Below, in pieces: positions 1 to 7,878 of a stretch of DNA of 31,752 nt. Origin of the DNA: a virus; the IMG/VR virus record IMGVR_UViG_3300020451_000189, positions 1 to 31,752 of that record, one strand, 5' to 3'. The stretch's first letter is position 1. The number at the start of each line of letters is the position of its first letter. Below the pieces are notes generated by a model. The model was given only the letters and a program-made list of their open reading frames with translations. It searched no databases and was not told where the DNA came from. The translations under genes were made by a program, and so were the position numbers.

Positions 1-208
1 TAAAAGCATCAAACTCGTCATTACTTAAACCAACTCTATATGAAAATCTTGCTACCTCTAGAAATGCCCTTTGGAGTGATTTGAAAGGACGCAATGCAGA
101 GTTACCCCTATTATCAATAGCATCAGATGCGTCAAAATCGTCAGGGTTTACGTAGATTATACGTCCAGTTCTGGACGTAATAATATTCTTTAATCTCGTT
201 AGGGACAT
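1..208 (-). CDS. Virion structural protein, N-terminal part (beta-helix type)
   Basis: The ATG is at 208 and the frame stays open to the left edge, so only the first 69 residues are present. Residues 17-50 read IIYVNPDDFDASDAIDNRG and then RPFKSLQRAFLEVARFS. This resembles the opening of parallel beta-helix (pectate-lyase-like) repeats, where a YV-P-(x)n-PF-S-Q-A pattern starts the first coil. Such proteins in T4-like cyanophages are large tail or baseplate structural proteins. Its place just downstream of two tail-fibre-like genes fits this. The precise T4 equivalent cannot be settled from the fragment. A late-promoter-like AATAAATA lies about 20 bases upstream of the start. Confidence 0.65.
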   Translation of the reverse strand, partial: MSLTRLKNIITSRTGRIIYVNPDDFDASDAIDNRGNSALRPFKSLQRAFLEVARFSYRVGLSNDEFDAF

Positions 209-228
209 TTAACTATTCGCCTTTTAGT

Positions 229-236
229 TATTTATT
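229..236 (-). promoter_or_regulatory. Late-promoter-like AATAAATA upstream of the beta-helix protein
   Basis: Read on the minus strand, the motif AATAAATA is followed by ACTAAAA and then the ATG at 208. It overlaps the TAA stop of the preceding gene (235-237). The same motif with the same ACTAAAA tail sits upstream of gp5 at 7562-7569. It matches the T4 late consensus TATAAATA except at the first base. Confidence 0.45.
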
Positions 237-1734
237 ATGGTGCACCGCCACCGCCACCATCAGAGCCAGCAGTGTAAGTTTGGGTTGGGAAGCTGGTTGT
301 TGAATCCTCGAATCCTATCAAATTAAATACATTATTAGCAGTCGTGCTTTTAACAACAACTGTCTCACCAGGTCCGATGACTAATGAAGTGATTCTATCT
401 ACTTCATTATTACCATTAGTAGTACCTAAAGTGATATAATGTGAAGCTTCTACTGCTGCTGAATCTACATCAATAGAGTTTACATTAATTAAGGATCTTG
501 CTGCTCCTGCTAAAGCGGGAACATCATAAAATGTATCAGAAGTTGTAATATCAGGTGATCCTACACCTTTAATAAACTTAAGAACTGATCCCGTGTAATC
601 ACGAACATACCCGTAAGCACCAGGTGTTGTGCCATCAACAGTAAATGTTTGACCACCTACTGTAAAAGTATCAGTTGAAACCCATGTCCCTGTTACATCA
701 TATGCCCAAAAAGCATTATATGTAAAGTTTGTACTGGTTGTTAATGTTCTATCTGCTCCACCATAGTTAGCATTAGATGCAGTTCCTGTGCCACCATCAT
801 AGTAGTAGTATGCTGCAGTTGGGTTAGTGTTAGCAGAGAAATCATACTGAACATATCCGTTAGCACCATCACCTGCACTACCACTGGTAGTTTTACCAGT
901 AGTATATTCAGTTCCATCATCTAAACTTCCTGCAGTTCCATCAGGTCCCCATTCTCCATTTGCGTCAATGGATAATTTAAAATCTCTACCACTCATAGTA
1001 GAGTCACCAACATCAAATCTGTATACTCTATCTGTGAAAACTTCTAGTCCTGTATTGACATACATGTTATATGTGCCACCTGCAGTTGTAGTAGAAAATA
1101 CGAATTCATTATTAGCAGTTCCTACACCACCCGTTGATATTGTTCCAGACCCGTTAGTTCCTGTTTGGGTAGAATCTCCGTCAGCAAACTCAGTTGCAGT
1201 TCCATTAAGAGTTGATGCTCCTATCTGAAGGATCATCAAGTTATTTACAGTATCGTCAAATACATCATAAACAGTAGCAGTTGTCTGGTTAGGTGCTGTT
1301 CCTTTAACTATACTATCACCAACATTAAAGTTACCTGCCGCAGTTTCTAGAGTAACCTGTCTGATAGAAAACACTTTTACAAACAATGTAGTTAGTGTAG
1401 GAACAAGATAAGACTCAAACTTAAGAGTTTTTTCTTTATCAGTTGAGGTAAATGTTGTACCTGCTGCTATATTTGAAGAAGATGATAAAGGTGATGATGT
1501 ATTAAGTTGAACTTCATAATGTGTTAATATATCTCCCTTATGTAACTTATATGTCGATGCATCTAAAGTTACTTTTTGACAGTAGTCTTTTATGGCAACA
1601 TCATATGCTGAACCAGTACCATCATTTGCTATTGTTAGTTGTGTGCTTGCAGAACTATTAATAGGACCTTCATAAAGAATAGTATCCGTATTCGCTGTAG
1701 GTTTAAGTTGTGCAAGGAGTCCTTGAGTTGCCAT
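235..1734 (-). CDS. Virion structural protein, tail-fibre-like (499 aa)
   Basis: The protein is rich in Thr, Ser, Gly and Asn, has almost no Cys, and ends in a glycine-rich tail (GSDGGGGGAP). This composition is typical of phage fibre or decoration proteins. The N-terminal part (residues 1-130) has short beta-rich stretches such as QLTIANDGTGSAYDVAIKDY. The middle is a series of low-complexity TG/NG-rich strands. No enzymatic motif is visible. The ATG at 1734 lies 6 bases after the stop of the preceding gene (1741), so the two are probably co-transcribed. Cyanophage genomes often carry such virion proteins beside the tail fibre genes. The exact role (fibre, whisker or head decoration) is not shown by the sequence. 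Confidence 0.6.
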   Translation of the reverse strand: MATQGLLAQLKPTANTDTILYEGPINSSASTQLTIANDGTGSAYDVAIKDYCQKVTLDASTYKLHKGDILTHYEVQLNTSSPLSSSSNIAAGTTFTSTDKEKTLKFESYLVPTLTTLFVKVFSIRQVTLETAAGNFNVGDSIVKGTAPNQTTATVYDVFDDTVNNLMILQIGASTLNGTATEFADGDSTQTGTNGSGTISTGGVGTANNEFVFSTTTAGGTYNMYVNTGLEVFTDRVYRFDVGDSTMSGRDFKLSIDANGEWGPDGTAGSLDDGTEYTTGKTTSGSAGDGANGYVQYDFSANTNPTAAYYYYDGGTGTASNANYGGADRTLTTSTNFTYNAFWAYDVTGTWVSTDTFTVGGQTFTVDGTTPGAYGYVRDYTGSVLKFIKGVGSPDITTSDTFYDVPALAGAARSLINVNSIDVDSAAVEASHYITLGTTNGNNEVDRITSLVIGPGETVVVKSTTANNVFNLIGFEDSTTSFPTQTYTAGSDGGGGGAP

Positions 1735-1740
1735 TGTTAA

Positions 1741-3072
1741 TTAAAATCCTGCGTAGAAGTATTGTTGTAATCTTGTTCGACCAGTTAAGTGTGATGCACC
1801 TAAACCTGCACCAAATGCAACGTCGTCTAAGGTAACGTTTTCAGTAGAAAGAAGTGTAGCGTCAGCATCTGGGAACTTAATGACTCTCGGACCTGTAATA
1901 TTATCAGTTCTGAAAGTAACTGTTCCTACATCTGTCGCACTGTCTTTCAAAATAGGACGGTAATGAGTCTTATTTTGTATAATCTGAGTTGAAAATTCAG
2001 TAACAAGTGTACTGAATAATGGGTTACCCGCACCAGTATTTAGGTCTGCTGTAGGTGGGAATTTTACTTGACTAGTAGTAAGAGTGTTAGAATTATCTAT
2101 GACAAATGTGAACTTCTTAGTATTATCGGTTCCATCTGCGATAATAATGTTCTCATGAACCTTGTTTTTAAGATTCTGAGTAGATTCTGTTCCTACTAAT
2201 TCTACACTTTGGTCTGGAACTGTTATTGTCCTGTCTGCAGTTAGAGCAGAAGAGTTAAACTGTGCTGAAAACGAACCTACCTCTGCTGAGTTTGTAACTT
2301 TAGGACTGACCAGTGTTTTTGATAGAATAGTTTGTTCTGTCTTTGTATCTAACAATGTAGATGATGTAGCAGTAGGTTCAACCGTAGTTGTTACTGATCC
2401 TGCATCTGGTAAGAAATATGATCTACGAGTTCCTGATGTAGTTGGCCAGTTAATCTGGAATATTGCTTCCTCTGCACCATCAATAATAACAAAGTTGTCC
2501 TCATCAATAAGAAGAGTCTTATTTGTTAATGTTTGTGTAGTATCAGCACCAACAAGAGTAGTTCCATTACCTGCAGTTATCTCAGGCATCGTCATTATTC
2601 TGGTATTAGTACCAGTTCCTACGTTACCTGCTTCAAACCTAATCTTAGGACCTTGAGCATCTTCTAAGAAAAACTGTTCATCAGACATCAAAAACTGACC
2701 CGTTACTTTAACAGATCCCGTTCCTTTCGGTGCGAAAACTATGTCAGTATTATTGGCAGTATCATCAATGGCAGTAACATACAAAGATGTACTACTGTTA
2801 CCATTATCAAGACGAGTCATATACAAACCACCATCACCAAAGGCGATACCTATTTGATTATATGCTGCTTGATATAGTCCACTGTCTCTGTCTAAATCAA
2901 AAGCTAGACCAGGTGACTCTTTGCTACCTTGTGCTAACCCTCTGAATAATTGATTAACTTTTGCTTTTCTATTAGGAATCAACGGATCAGAAACAACAAT
3001 AGGAAGAATTGCTTCTCCAGATATATTGCTATCTGAAATCGTTTCCAACTGAGAAATCTTCTTGGTTCCCAC
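1741..3072 (-). CDS. Tail-fibre-like structural protein with ~65-residue repeats (443 aa)
   Basis: The N-terminus (MGTKKISQLETI...ILPIV) resembles the attachment region of many phage fibre proteins. The body contains a repeated unit of roughly 50-67 residues. In each unit a phrase like IMTMPE, YFLPDA, ITVPDQ or IKFPDA leads to a TQTLTNKT-type motif, visible at residues 179-186, 246-253, 298-304 and 362-369. TLTNKT repeats are common in phage tail fibres. No chaperone or cleavage domain is evident at the C-terminus, which ends ARTRLQQYFYAGF-like with aromatic residues. An exact T4-type late promoter lies 28-35 bases upstream of the ATG. It is followed 6 bases downstream by another structural gene. 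Confidence 0.7.
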   Translation of the reverse strand: MGTKKISQLETISDSNISGEAILPIVVSDPLIPNRKAKVNQLFRGLAQGSKESPGLAFDLDRDSGLYQAAYNQIGIAFGDGGLYMTRLDNGNSSTSLYVTAIDDTANNTDIVFAPKGTGSVKVTGQFLMSDEQFFLEDAQGPKIRFEAGNVGTGTNTRIMTMPEITAGNGTTLVGADTTQTLTNKTLLIDEDNFVIIDGAEEAIFQINWPTTSGTRRSYFLPDAGSVTTTVEPTATSSTLLDTKTEQTILSKTLVSPKVTNSAEVGSFSAQFNSSALTADRTITVPDQSVELVGTESTQNLKNKVHENIIIADGTDNTKKFTFVIDNSNTLTTSQVKFPPTADLNTGAGNPLFSTLVTEFSTQIIQNKTHYRPILKDSATDVGTVTFRTDNITGPRVIKFPDADATLLSTENVTLDDVAFGAGLGASHLTGRTRLQQYFYAGF

Positions 3073-3098
3073 GAATAATTACACTATTGGCTACGGTT

Positions 3099-3755
3099 TT
3101 ATTTATAAGGGGTAGAGTCCCGTTCTTTGTTAGCTATACCATATAATTCAGCTAACTTATTATTCGGGTGATATATGTGTTCAATATATTCATCCGATAT
3201 ATGATTCAAGGTTATATTAAATGCTAAACTATATCTGTTACTAGTAGAAGGGCACTCTGGATCTACCCAATGTTCTATCCATGCAGGAAATGCTACCATC
3301 AATCCTTTTCTCGGTGATACTTTTATTCTTCCTGAGTTATACCAAGTCGCATATTCATGATATTGATATGGAACTGCATACTCCATAACGTTAGTAATAG
3401 GATTCTTTAGAACTAAATCTGGTGATTCTTCATCTGCCTCTGGATAATATACAACGCTGATCCAATGTGTACCGTGAAGATGAGGTTTTAAAGGTTCAGA
3501 AGCATTACTTCTATTTGCCCAACATGTAGTGATTTTAGGTTTTGAATTAGGTCCTAATCCATAGAGTTTCATGAATGTAGGGATTAAGTTATGAACATGA
3601 TCCACAACTTCATGTATCTCAGGTTGATTTAAGTTAAGTGGTAAACCTGGTTCTACAGTTTTAATATACTTTGTAATTTTATCATCATCAATATCTAAAA
3701 TATCTGATGCAAGAAAATTAGAAAATAATGGTTCTACGTAAAATCTATCACTCAT
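3099..3755 (-). CDS. 2OG-Fe(II) oxygenase family protein (218 aa)
   Basis: The sequence has the iron- and 2-oxoglutarate-binding layout of this superfamily. There is an HLH at 92-94 followed by strands (WISVVYYP), a distal His at 162 in FPAWIEHWVDP, and an Arg at 174 in RYSLAFN. The His-x-His form resembles the phage/bacterial putative 2OG-Fe(II) oxygenase group known as TIGR02466. Enzymes of the superfamily use Fe(II), O2 and 2-oxoglutarate, usually to hydroxylate a substrate; the substrate is unknown here. The start at 3755 overlaps the previous gene's end by 8 bases, and that gene is also an oxygenase. Association with tail-fibre genes suggests, without proof, a virion protein or host surface molecule as target. 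Confidence 0.75.
   Translation of the reverse strand: MSDRFYVEPLFSNFLASDILDIDDDKITKYIKTVEPGLPLNLNQPEIHEVVDHVHNLIPTFMKLYGLGPNSKPKITTCWANRSNASEPLKPHLHGTHWISVVYYPEADEESPDLVLKNPITNVMEYAVPYQYHEYATWYNSGRIKVSPRKGLMVAFPAWIEHWVDPECPSTSNRYSLAFNITLNHISDEYIEHIYHPNNKLAELYGIANKERDSTPYK
3100..3107 (-). promoter_or_regulatory. T4-type late promoter TATAAATA
   Basis: The minus strand reads CTTATAAATAAAAC here, an exact match to the T4 late -10 element TATAAATA. The fibre-like gene starts at 3072, giving an expected leader of roughly 15-20 bases. The motif shares bases with the end of the preceding oxygenase gene, whose last codon and stop (AAA TAA) lie inside it. Confidence 0.7.
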
Positions 3756-4224
3756 AATATTTTATAGCAATGCTAAACCTATGATCATGTCTGAATGAAG
3801 TTGCTCTATGTGATATATTAGCATCAAATCCTATCAATCTATTAGGTATAGGAAGTATTCCTGTAATTTCACCATCAATTAAAAATTGAGTTTCTCCAAG
3901 CATATTTGGTTCCCAATGTAAATTAGGATAGTAAATGTATGTAGATCCTTCAGTTCCATCTTTATGCCAAAATGGTATTTCACCTGGTGCAAAACAATTT
4001 ACGTACATTCTATAAGGACAACCTGTATTAAATTCAGCATTTATCCTACTATCAAATAAATCAAATGGACTTTTATCACCATCTGGTAGTATATCTGACA
4101 CCATACCTACAGGGGGTAAACCATATTCGTCACGCTCTCCGTAGCGATATTGAGCATGTTCACAAAAATCTAATAACTTATGGTGAAGATGTTCTTCTAA
4201 AAAATCGTCTACAACGTCAATCAC
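3748..4224 (-). CDS. 2OG-Fe(II) oxygenase family protein (158 aa, GTG start)
   Basis: A canonical HxD (FWHKD, residues 85-89), a distal His at 139 (ISHRATSF) and an Arg at 149 (HRFSIAIKY) form the expected iron and 2-oxoglutarate ligands. The N-terminus MIDVVDDFLEEHLHHKLLDF resembles that of the other small oxygenase at 22181-22723 (MIDIYDDFFDERFLHNFF). The start is GTG at 4224, whose last bases overlap the TGA of the upstream small gene in a GTGA junction, indicating translational coupling. The 3' end overlaps the next oxygenase by 8 bases. The substrate is unknown. Prolyl hydroxylase-like activity is possible from the fold but is not shown. Confidence 0.75.
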   Translation of the reverse strand: MIDVVDDFLEEHLHHKLLDFCEHAQYRYGERDEYGLPPVGMVSDILPDGDKSPFDLFDSRINAEFNTGCPYRMYVNCFAPGEIPFWHKDGTEGSTYIYYPNLHWEPNMLGETQFLIDGEITGILPIPNRLIGFDANISHRATSFRHDHRFSIAIKYYE

Positions 4225-4400
4225 AATTTACCTCTAGGATTATGTCTCCTATTAATTATAGAAATAAATCTATCTTTAGCAAATGTTCCTCCAAGGCAAA
4301 AATCTAGTTCATCACCATCTTCCCAATTAACATCACCATTCATTTTAGTATGGTTCATTAATTCTTGTAGTCTATCAATGTGTTCTTGAGTTAGTTTCAT
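4221..4400 (-). CDS. Small conserved-looking protein, unknown function (59 aa)
   Basis: This short ORF begins MKLTQEHIDRLQELMNHTKM and ends RRHNPRGKL. It is supported by its junctions rather than by homology. Its ATG overlaps the upstream stop as ATGA at 4397-4400, and its TGA overlaps the GTG start of the oxygenase as GTGA at 4221-4224. It fills what would otherwise be the only gap in a tightly packed operon. The N-terminal half is predicted helical and charged. I recognise no domain. Confidence 0.7.
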   Translation of the reverse strand: MKLTQEHIDRLQELMNHTKMNGDVNWEDGDELDFCLGGTFAKDRFISIINRRHNPRGKL

Positions 4401-4630
4401 ACTGGTTTATATTTTGAAAGGTCACATTCTACCAATGGTAGTACTTCTCCTTTTCTAGGAGTAGGTTGACCTATTTTTTGTAAAATATCACCAGGAATTT
4501 TCTTCATAGTAATATCATATGGTATAGGTGCGTTTGCTACACACACTCTAATGCATTCAAGTTCTTCAGCAGTAAAAGTAACTCCTTTATTAGCAGTCAT
4601 GTTTTCATAAACTCTTACAGCCTTTTCCAT
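4397..4630 (-). CDS. Hypothetical protein (77 aa)
   Basis: This small soluble protein starts MEKAVRVYENMTANKGVTFT, with two Cys residues in ELECIRVCV and another in VECDLSKYKPV. It has no membrane segment or signal peptide. It lies 3 bases after the preceding gene and overlaps the next one by an ATGA junction, so it is part of the same operon running from about 5163 to 3099. No function can be assigned from the sequence. Confidence 0.7.
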   Translation of the reverse strand: MEKAVRVYENMTANKGVTFTAEELECIRVCVANAPIPYDITMKKIPGDILQKIGQPTPRKGEVLPLVECDLSKYKPV

Positions 4631-4633
4631 AAC

Positions 4634-4954
4634 TTAGCTTTGAGAAATTTCAGACGCTTTCGTGCCTGACGCAATGCTTGCGGCTTCAATCGACGCTTGG
4701 GCATTTTTTTGGAATGATGCTGCCAATTTGGGGTCGTCATTTACATTCTCGATAAAACCTTTACGGAATTCCTCTACAACTTGCAAAACCTCTGGATCAA
4801 CAGGAGGTCCTGACTGTTTAACAGGTGATAATAATGCAATAGAACCATCTTTACGTTTTATCTTAAAGACGGTTCTATTTCTTTCACACATAGTCAAAAG
4901 GAAGGAAAAGTTTTCTTTTGCTTCCTCCTCAGTAATCTCTTGGAAATCAGTCAT
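4634..4954 (-). CDS. Hypothetical protein (106 aa)
   Basis: The protein is acidic at the N-terminus (MTDFQEITEEEAKENFSFLL), followed by a basic beta-like stretch (VFKIKRKDGSIALLSPV). A helical Ala/Ser-rich C-terminus follows (AQASIEAASIASGTKASEIS). It is soluble, without recognisable catalytic motifs. The ATG shares one base with the TAA of the upstream gene (TAATG at 4952-4956). Co-translation with the neighbouring small genes is likely, but nothing in it shows the role. Confidence 0.7.
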   Translation of the reverse strand: MTDFQEITEEEAKENFSFLLTMCERNRTVFKIKRKDGSIALLSPVKQSGPPVDPEVLQVVEEFRKGFIENVNDDPKLAASFQKNAQASIEAASIASGTKASEISQS

Positions 4955-5163
4955 TAATAAATGGTAATTAAATCTTCATTCATACATTCGAGCATAGCAG
5001 ATGTGGTTTCAGAAAAACCTTCACCACCTTCTCTATCGAACTTCCATGTTACAGTATCTTCGTAACCATCCTCAGAAACAAGTTTGATTTGTCTCTTAGA
5101 CATGTTAATAAAAACATGTGCTAGATAAATTTCATTATCAGAATCAGATGTATAATCTGTCAT
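4954..5163 (-). CDS. Hypothetical acidic protein (69 aa)
   Basis: This is a small acidic protein with a compact beta-rich core (EIYLAHVFINMSKRQIKLVSEDGYEDTVTWKF, described in two parts: EIYLAHVFINM and QIKLVSEDGYEDTVTWKF). A plausible ribosome-binding site, AGAGGT, precedes the ATG at 5163. It is the first gene after gp5, separated from the gp5 stop by 36 bases without an obvious terminator. No family is recognised. Confidence 0.7.
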   Translation of the reverse strand: MTDYTSDSDNEIYLAHVFINMSKRQIKLVSEDGYEDTVTWKFDREGGEGFSETTSAMLECMNEDLITIY

Positions 5164-5199
5164 AGTTACCTCTGTAGATATATCTATAATACCACAAGA

Positions 5200-7542
5200 T
5201 TATTGAAGGGTCAACGTTCCTGTGACAGTTTCTGAACTGGTTGTGTTAGGTGTAATAACGCTAAATTTACCACTAGTGATAGCATTATTATAGAAACTAG
5301 CAGTAGAAGCAAGATTAACCTTCCAATTTTCAAGGATTGATGGATTTATTATAGTCTCATATCCACCATTAATAACTGTACGCATTCCAGTAACCTTCTT
5401 CGGTGATTCACTCTGTTCAATATTGATTAATTGTAGTATATGTGGTGTTACCATTTCTATAGAGTTCTCTGCTGACATAGTAATCTCCATACCACTCATA
5501 GTTTGCTGATATGATGAGTTTTCAAATATACTACCAGTAATTTTAGTTGATACTGATCCTAACAGACATTCCGATCCTTGTAGTTCAAATTTAGATCCAA
5601 CAACATTCATATCAACATCAGAACCAAATCTAAGACCATGTTTATGAGTTCCTCCCTCAGCACCTAAGTAAAAACCTCCTCCTACTTCAATATGACAGTT
5701 ACCAGTTATTTTTAATAGATAGTCACCTTCAATATTACGAACATAATCTTTATTTACGATTTTACAGTCATCACCATGAACTTCTTGGGTTAAAGTTCCT
5801 GCATATGATATGTGATCTGCTACTAAAGAACCAGTATCACCTTCTTGTTTAGTAGATTCATTGATATATTCAAGGACTTTTGCCTCTATAACTTCATCTG
5901 ATAATGAGTCATAATCAACTGCTTTTCTTAATTGATCTCTTATCTGTTTTTCATAGAGATGTGCATTATTAAAGGTAAGAGAGGTATGAGTTGTTCCATT
6001 TGCTCTTTTACTAATATCTGCCTTACGACCTGGTGTTCCTAGATGTAATTCATAACCTCCACTAATATAATTTGTAGCAGTAGTCATATTTGGATCTGCT
6101 TCTTTAAACATAGATCCAAACAAGTCATCACCTCTTACTGCATTGATAGAATCTAAATCTTTTCCAGTTAAACGGGTGCATCCAAACAAAGGAAACCAAC
6201 CAACTAAATCTTTACCACCAGTAATTCTATTACAACTACTAGAACGGAATTTTAATAGTATTTTCATCAAACCAGTTAAGTTTGTACTAGTTTGATTGAA
6301 TAAATCAGACCTTAACTCAAATATACCACTTCCTTTCTCCCATTCAGTAATAATATTATATCCATTTGTTGCTTCTACCTTAGTTTTAACAGAAGTTACT
6401 ACATCACTTAGATTTTTAATGATTTTAGTAGATTCATCAACAATAGTTTTTACAACTGCGTCAACTGTATGTTTTACTAGTTCTTCTTTTGTTTGCATGT
6501 TAGATAAGCATGCTGAAATATAGTTAGTAACTACATCTAAAGGTTCTTTCTTGTAAGTTTCAATATTAGCATCAATAACACATAATGACTTTAATATAGT
6601 CTCTGCTGCCTCATGAATGCTGTTGTAAGATGCAAATGGTATTCCAGTAGCATCTGATTGCAACGCTTCTACCTGTAAACTAGTTGCTAGTGTAGATGTT
6701 GCTTGACGCATAGCAGAAATCACTTGAGAGTATACAACTGTCAAGAAATTATCTACTTTTACAGTCAAATCTTCTGTTTTTACATATTTACCTACAACTA
6801 TATCCAAATATTTGCCATCTGTAATTTTAACAAGACTAGAGGTAGTATGTGCCAAATCCTCTATCAAATAAGACATTTTATACTCTAAACTCTTCCAAGG
6901 ACCTCCAACACCATTAGCAGTAGGAAATGGGTGTGTGGGGTCTAAAGGTTTAATAGGGTTGAATGAACTACCGTGAATTTCAATACCAATATTCTTCGGT
7001 GATCCATCTCCACCTACTTGAGTGGTAGTTTGACCAGGATATGCAACACTGTTATGAGTGCTTTGTCTTAATGCTGATGGTTTATTAGTATTTTTGTCTG
7101 CAGGATGTATAGCAGCAGAGTTGGGTGCTGTACCCCACTCAGGGAATTGATCTGTAAATGCGAGTGACTGATTCTTTCTTGTATCTTCTGATTTCTTAAC
7201 TCTCATCACACCTATTACTATAGGCATTTGGGCAGTTTCACCATCCATGAAAAATCCCATAACAATAGCACCAGTCTGCAACTGTCCTGCAGATTCACCT
7301 TGACCATCATTACCAGTTTGTGATGTATGTTGTAATACTGTTGCCCAAGGTAAGGAGTCTGTTGGAAGATCTGCTATAGTAGCACCTTGAGGATTAGTAT
7401 AATATCCAAGCACACGAACTTTGACCCTACCAAGTTCCATAGGATCTTCATTATCTTCTACTTCTCCAACCCACCAAAAGAAACCGTCCTTACCGACAAA
7501 CCCTGATGCATTTTCGTTCTGTATACCGTCAACTAGCTTCAT
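5200..7542 (-). CDS. 5: Baseplate hub subunit, gp5-like (780 aa)
   Basis: Residues 20-113 show the OB-fold domain of T4 gp5/VgrG-type hub proteins: FFWWVGEVEDNEDPMELGRV, KVRVLGYYTN, then GAIVMGFFMDGE and MPIVIGVM. The C-terminal third (GGFYLGAEGGTHKHGLRFGS onward) is a run of short beta strands with SVSTKITGS and MSAENSIEM. This is consistent with the triple-stranded beta-prism needle that forms the spike below the baseplate. The middle (about 230-480) is helical and charged. I do not see a T4 lysozyme-like domain between OB fold and needle, so the peptidoglycan-cleaving activity of T4 gp5 is probably absent here. A late-promoter-like AATAAATA lies 20 bases upstream. Confidence 0.85.
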   Translation of the reverse strand: MKLVDGIQNENASGFVGKDGFFWWVGEVEDNEDPMELGRVKVRVLGYYTNPQGATIADLPTDSLPWATVLQHTSQTGNDGQGESAGQLQTGAIVMGFFMDGETAQMPIVIGVMRVKKSEDTRKNQSLAFTDQFPEWGTAPNSAAIHPADKNTNKPSALRQSTHNSVAYPGQTTTQVGGDGSPKNIGIEIHGSSFNPIKPLDPTHPFPTANGVGGPWKSLEYKMSYLIEDLAHTTSSLVKITDGKYLDIVVGKYVKTEDLTVKVDNFLTVVYSQVISAMRQATSTLATSLQVEALQSDATGIPFASYNSIHEAAETILKSLCVIDANIETYKKEPLDVVTNYISACLSNMQTKEELVKHTVDAVVKTIVDESTKIIKNLSDVVTSVKTKVEATNGYNIITEWEKGSGIFELRSDLFNQTSTNLTGLMKILLKFRSSSCNRITGGKDLVGWFPLFGCTRLTGKDLDSINAVRGDDLFGSMFKEADPNMTTATNYISGGYELHLGTPGRKADISKRANGTTHTSLTFNNAHLYEKQIRDQLRKAVDYDSLSDEVIEAKVLEYINESTKQEGDTGSLVADHISYAGTLTQEVHGDDCKIVNKDYVRNIEGDYLLKITGNCHIEVGGGFYLGAEGGTHKHGLRFGSDVDMNVVGSKFELQGSECLLGSVSTKITGSIFENSSYQQTMSGMEITMSAENSIEMVTPHILQLINIEQSESPKKVTGMRTVINGGYETIINPSILENWKVNLASTASFYNNAITSGKFSVITPNTTSSETVTGTLTLQ

Positions 7543-7561
7543 TTTTAAGCAGTTTTTTAGT

Positions 7562-7569
7562 TATTTATT
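7562..7569 (-). promoter_or_regulatory. Late-promoter-like AATAAATA upstream of gp5
   Basis: On the minus strand GAATAAATAACTAAAA precedes the gp5 ATG at 7542 by about 20 bases. It contains the TAA stop of the 50-residue upstream ORF (7565-7567). The motif differs from the T4 late consensus only in the first base and is identical to the one at 229-236, including the ACTAAAA tail. Confidence 0.5.
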
Positions 7570-7717
7570 CCCTTAGTGGACTGCCATTTCTCCAAGGTTT
7601 CTCTATTACTATCTCTTCCTCTTCCTCATGTAACTGAATTAACACTCTCTTGGTTTCAGTCATGTATTCGGAATAAAAAACTATTGGTTGTTCGTAATGT
7701 GCTTTGTCACCACTCAT
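7565..7717 (-). CDS. Small acidic protein, unknown function (50 aa)
   Basis: This ORF begins MSGDKAHYEQPIVFYSEY and contains a run of five Glu residues (HEEEEEIVIEKPW). It ends ...NGSPLRE just before gp5. It has no membrane segment. The start is preceded by an AT-rich stretch without a convincing Shine-Dalgarno sequence. Its support is that it fills the gap between the palindromic repeat at 7821 and gp5 and has a normal codon pattern. It could be spurious. Confidence 0.5.
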   Translation of the reverse strand: MSGDKAHYEQPIVFYSEYMTETKRVLIQLHEEEEEIVIEKPWRNGSPLRE

Positions 7718-7820
7718 ATTATGTTTGAAATATCTTCTACTATTTTATATGCAAATCAACACAAACGCGAGGTTCTTTAGATTTTCTTTGGATTTGTGTA
7801 ATATTCGATACTAAAAACCT

Positions 7821-7858
7821 TACACGCGAAAAAACCCCCCGAATTTTTTTTGCGGTAT
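7821..7858 (-). repeat. 38-bp palindromic intergenic element, copy 1
   Basis: The plus strand reads TACACGCGAAAAA, then a 7-base centre ACCCCCC, then GAATTTTTTTTGCGGTAT. A second copy at 20687-20724 has identical arms (13 and 18 bases) and a different centre. The arms pair as CGC...AAAAA with TTTTT...GCG, and flanking AACC/GGT extends the pairing imperfectly. It lies 20 bases beyond the cpeT stop, so a transcription terminator or RNA-processing hairpin is the simplest reading. A protein-binding site is also possible. Confidence 0.7.
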
Positions 7859-7878
7859 TTTGGTAATTAAAAGTTGAA

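Noticed and set aside
968-1228. Plus-strand ORF of 86 residues opposite the fibre-like gene
   Set aside because: It lies wholly inside a well-supported minus-strand gene, has no ribosome-binding site, and its composition mirrors the antisense of Thr/Gly-rich coding sequence.
5200-7542. Lysozyme domain in gp5
   Set aside because: I looked for a T4-lysozyme-like segment between the OB fold and the needle but saw no matching catalytic pattern.
7741-7749. TATAAAATA-like -10 upstream of the 50-residue ORF
   Set aside because: It has one extra A compared with the late consensus, and no clear -35 was found; it is too weak to list.
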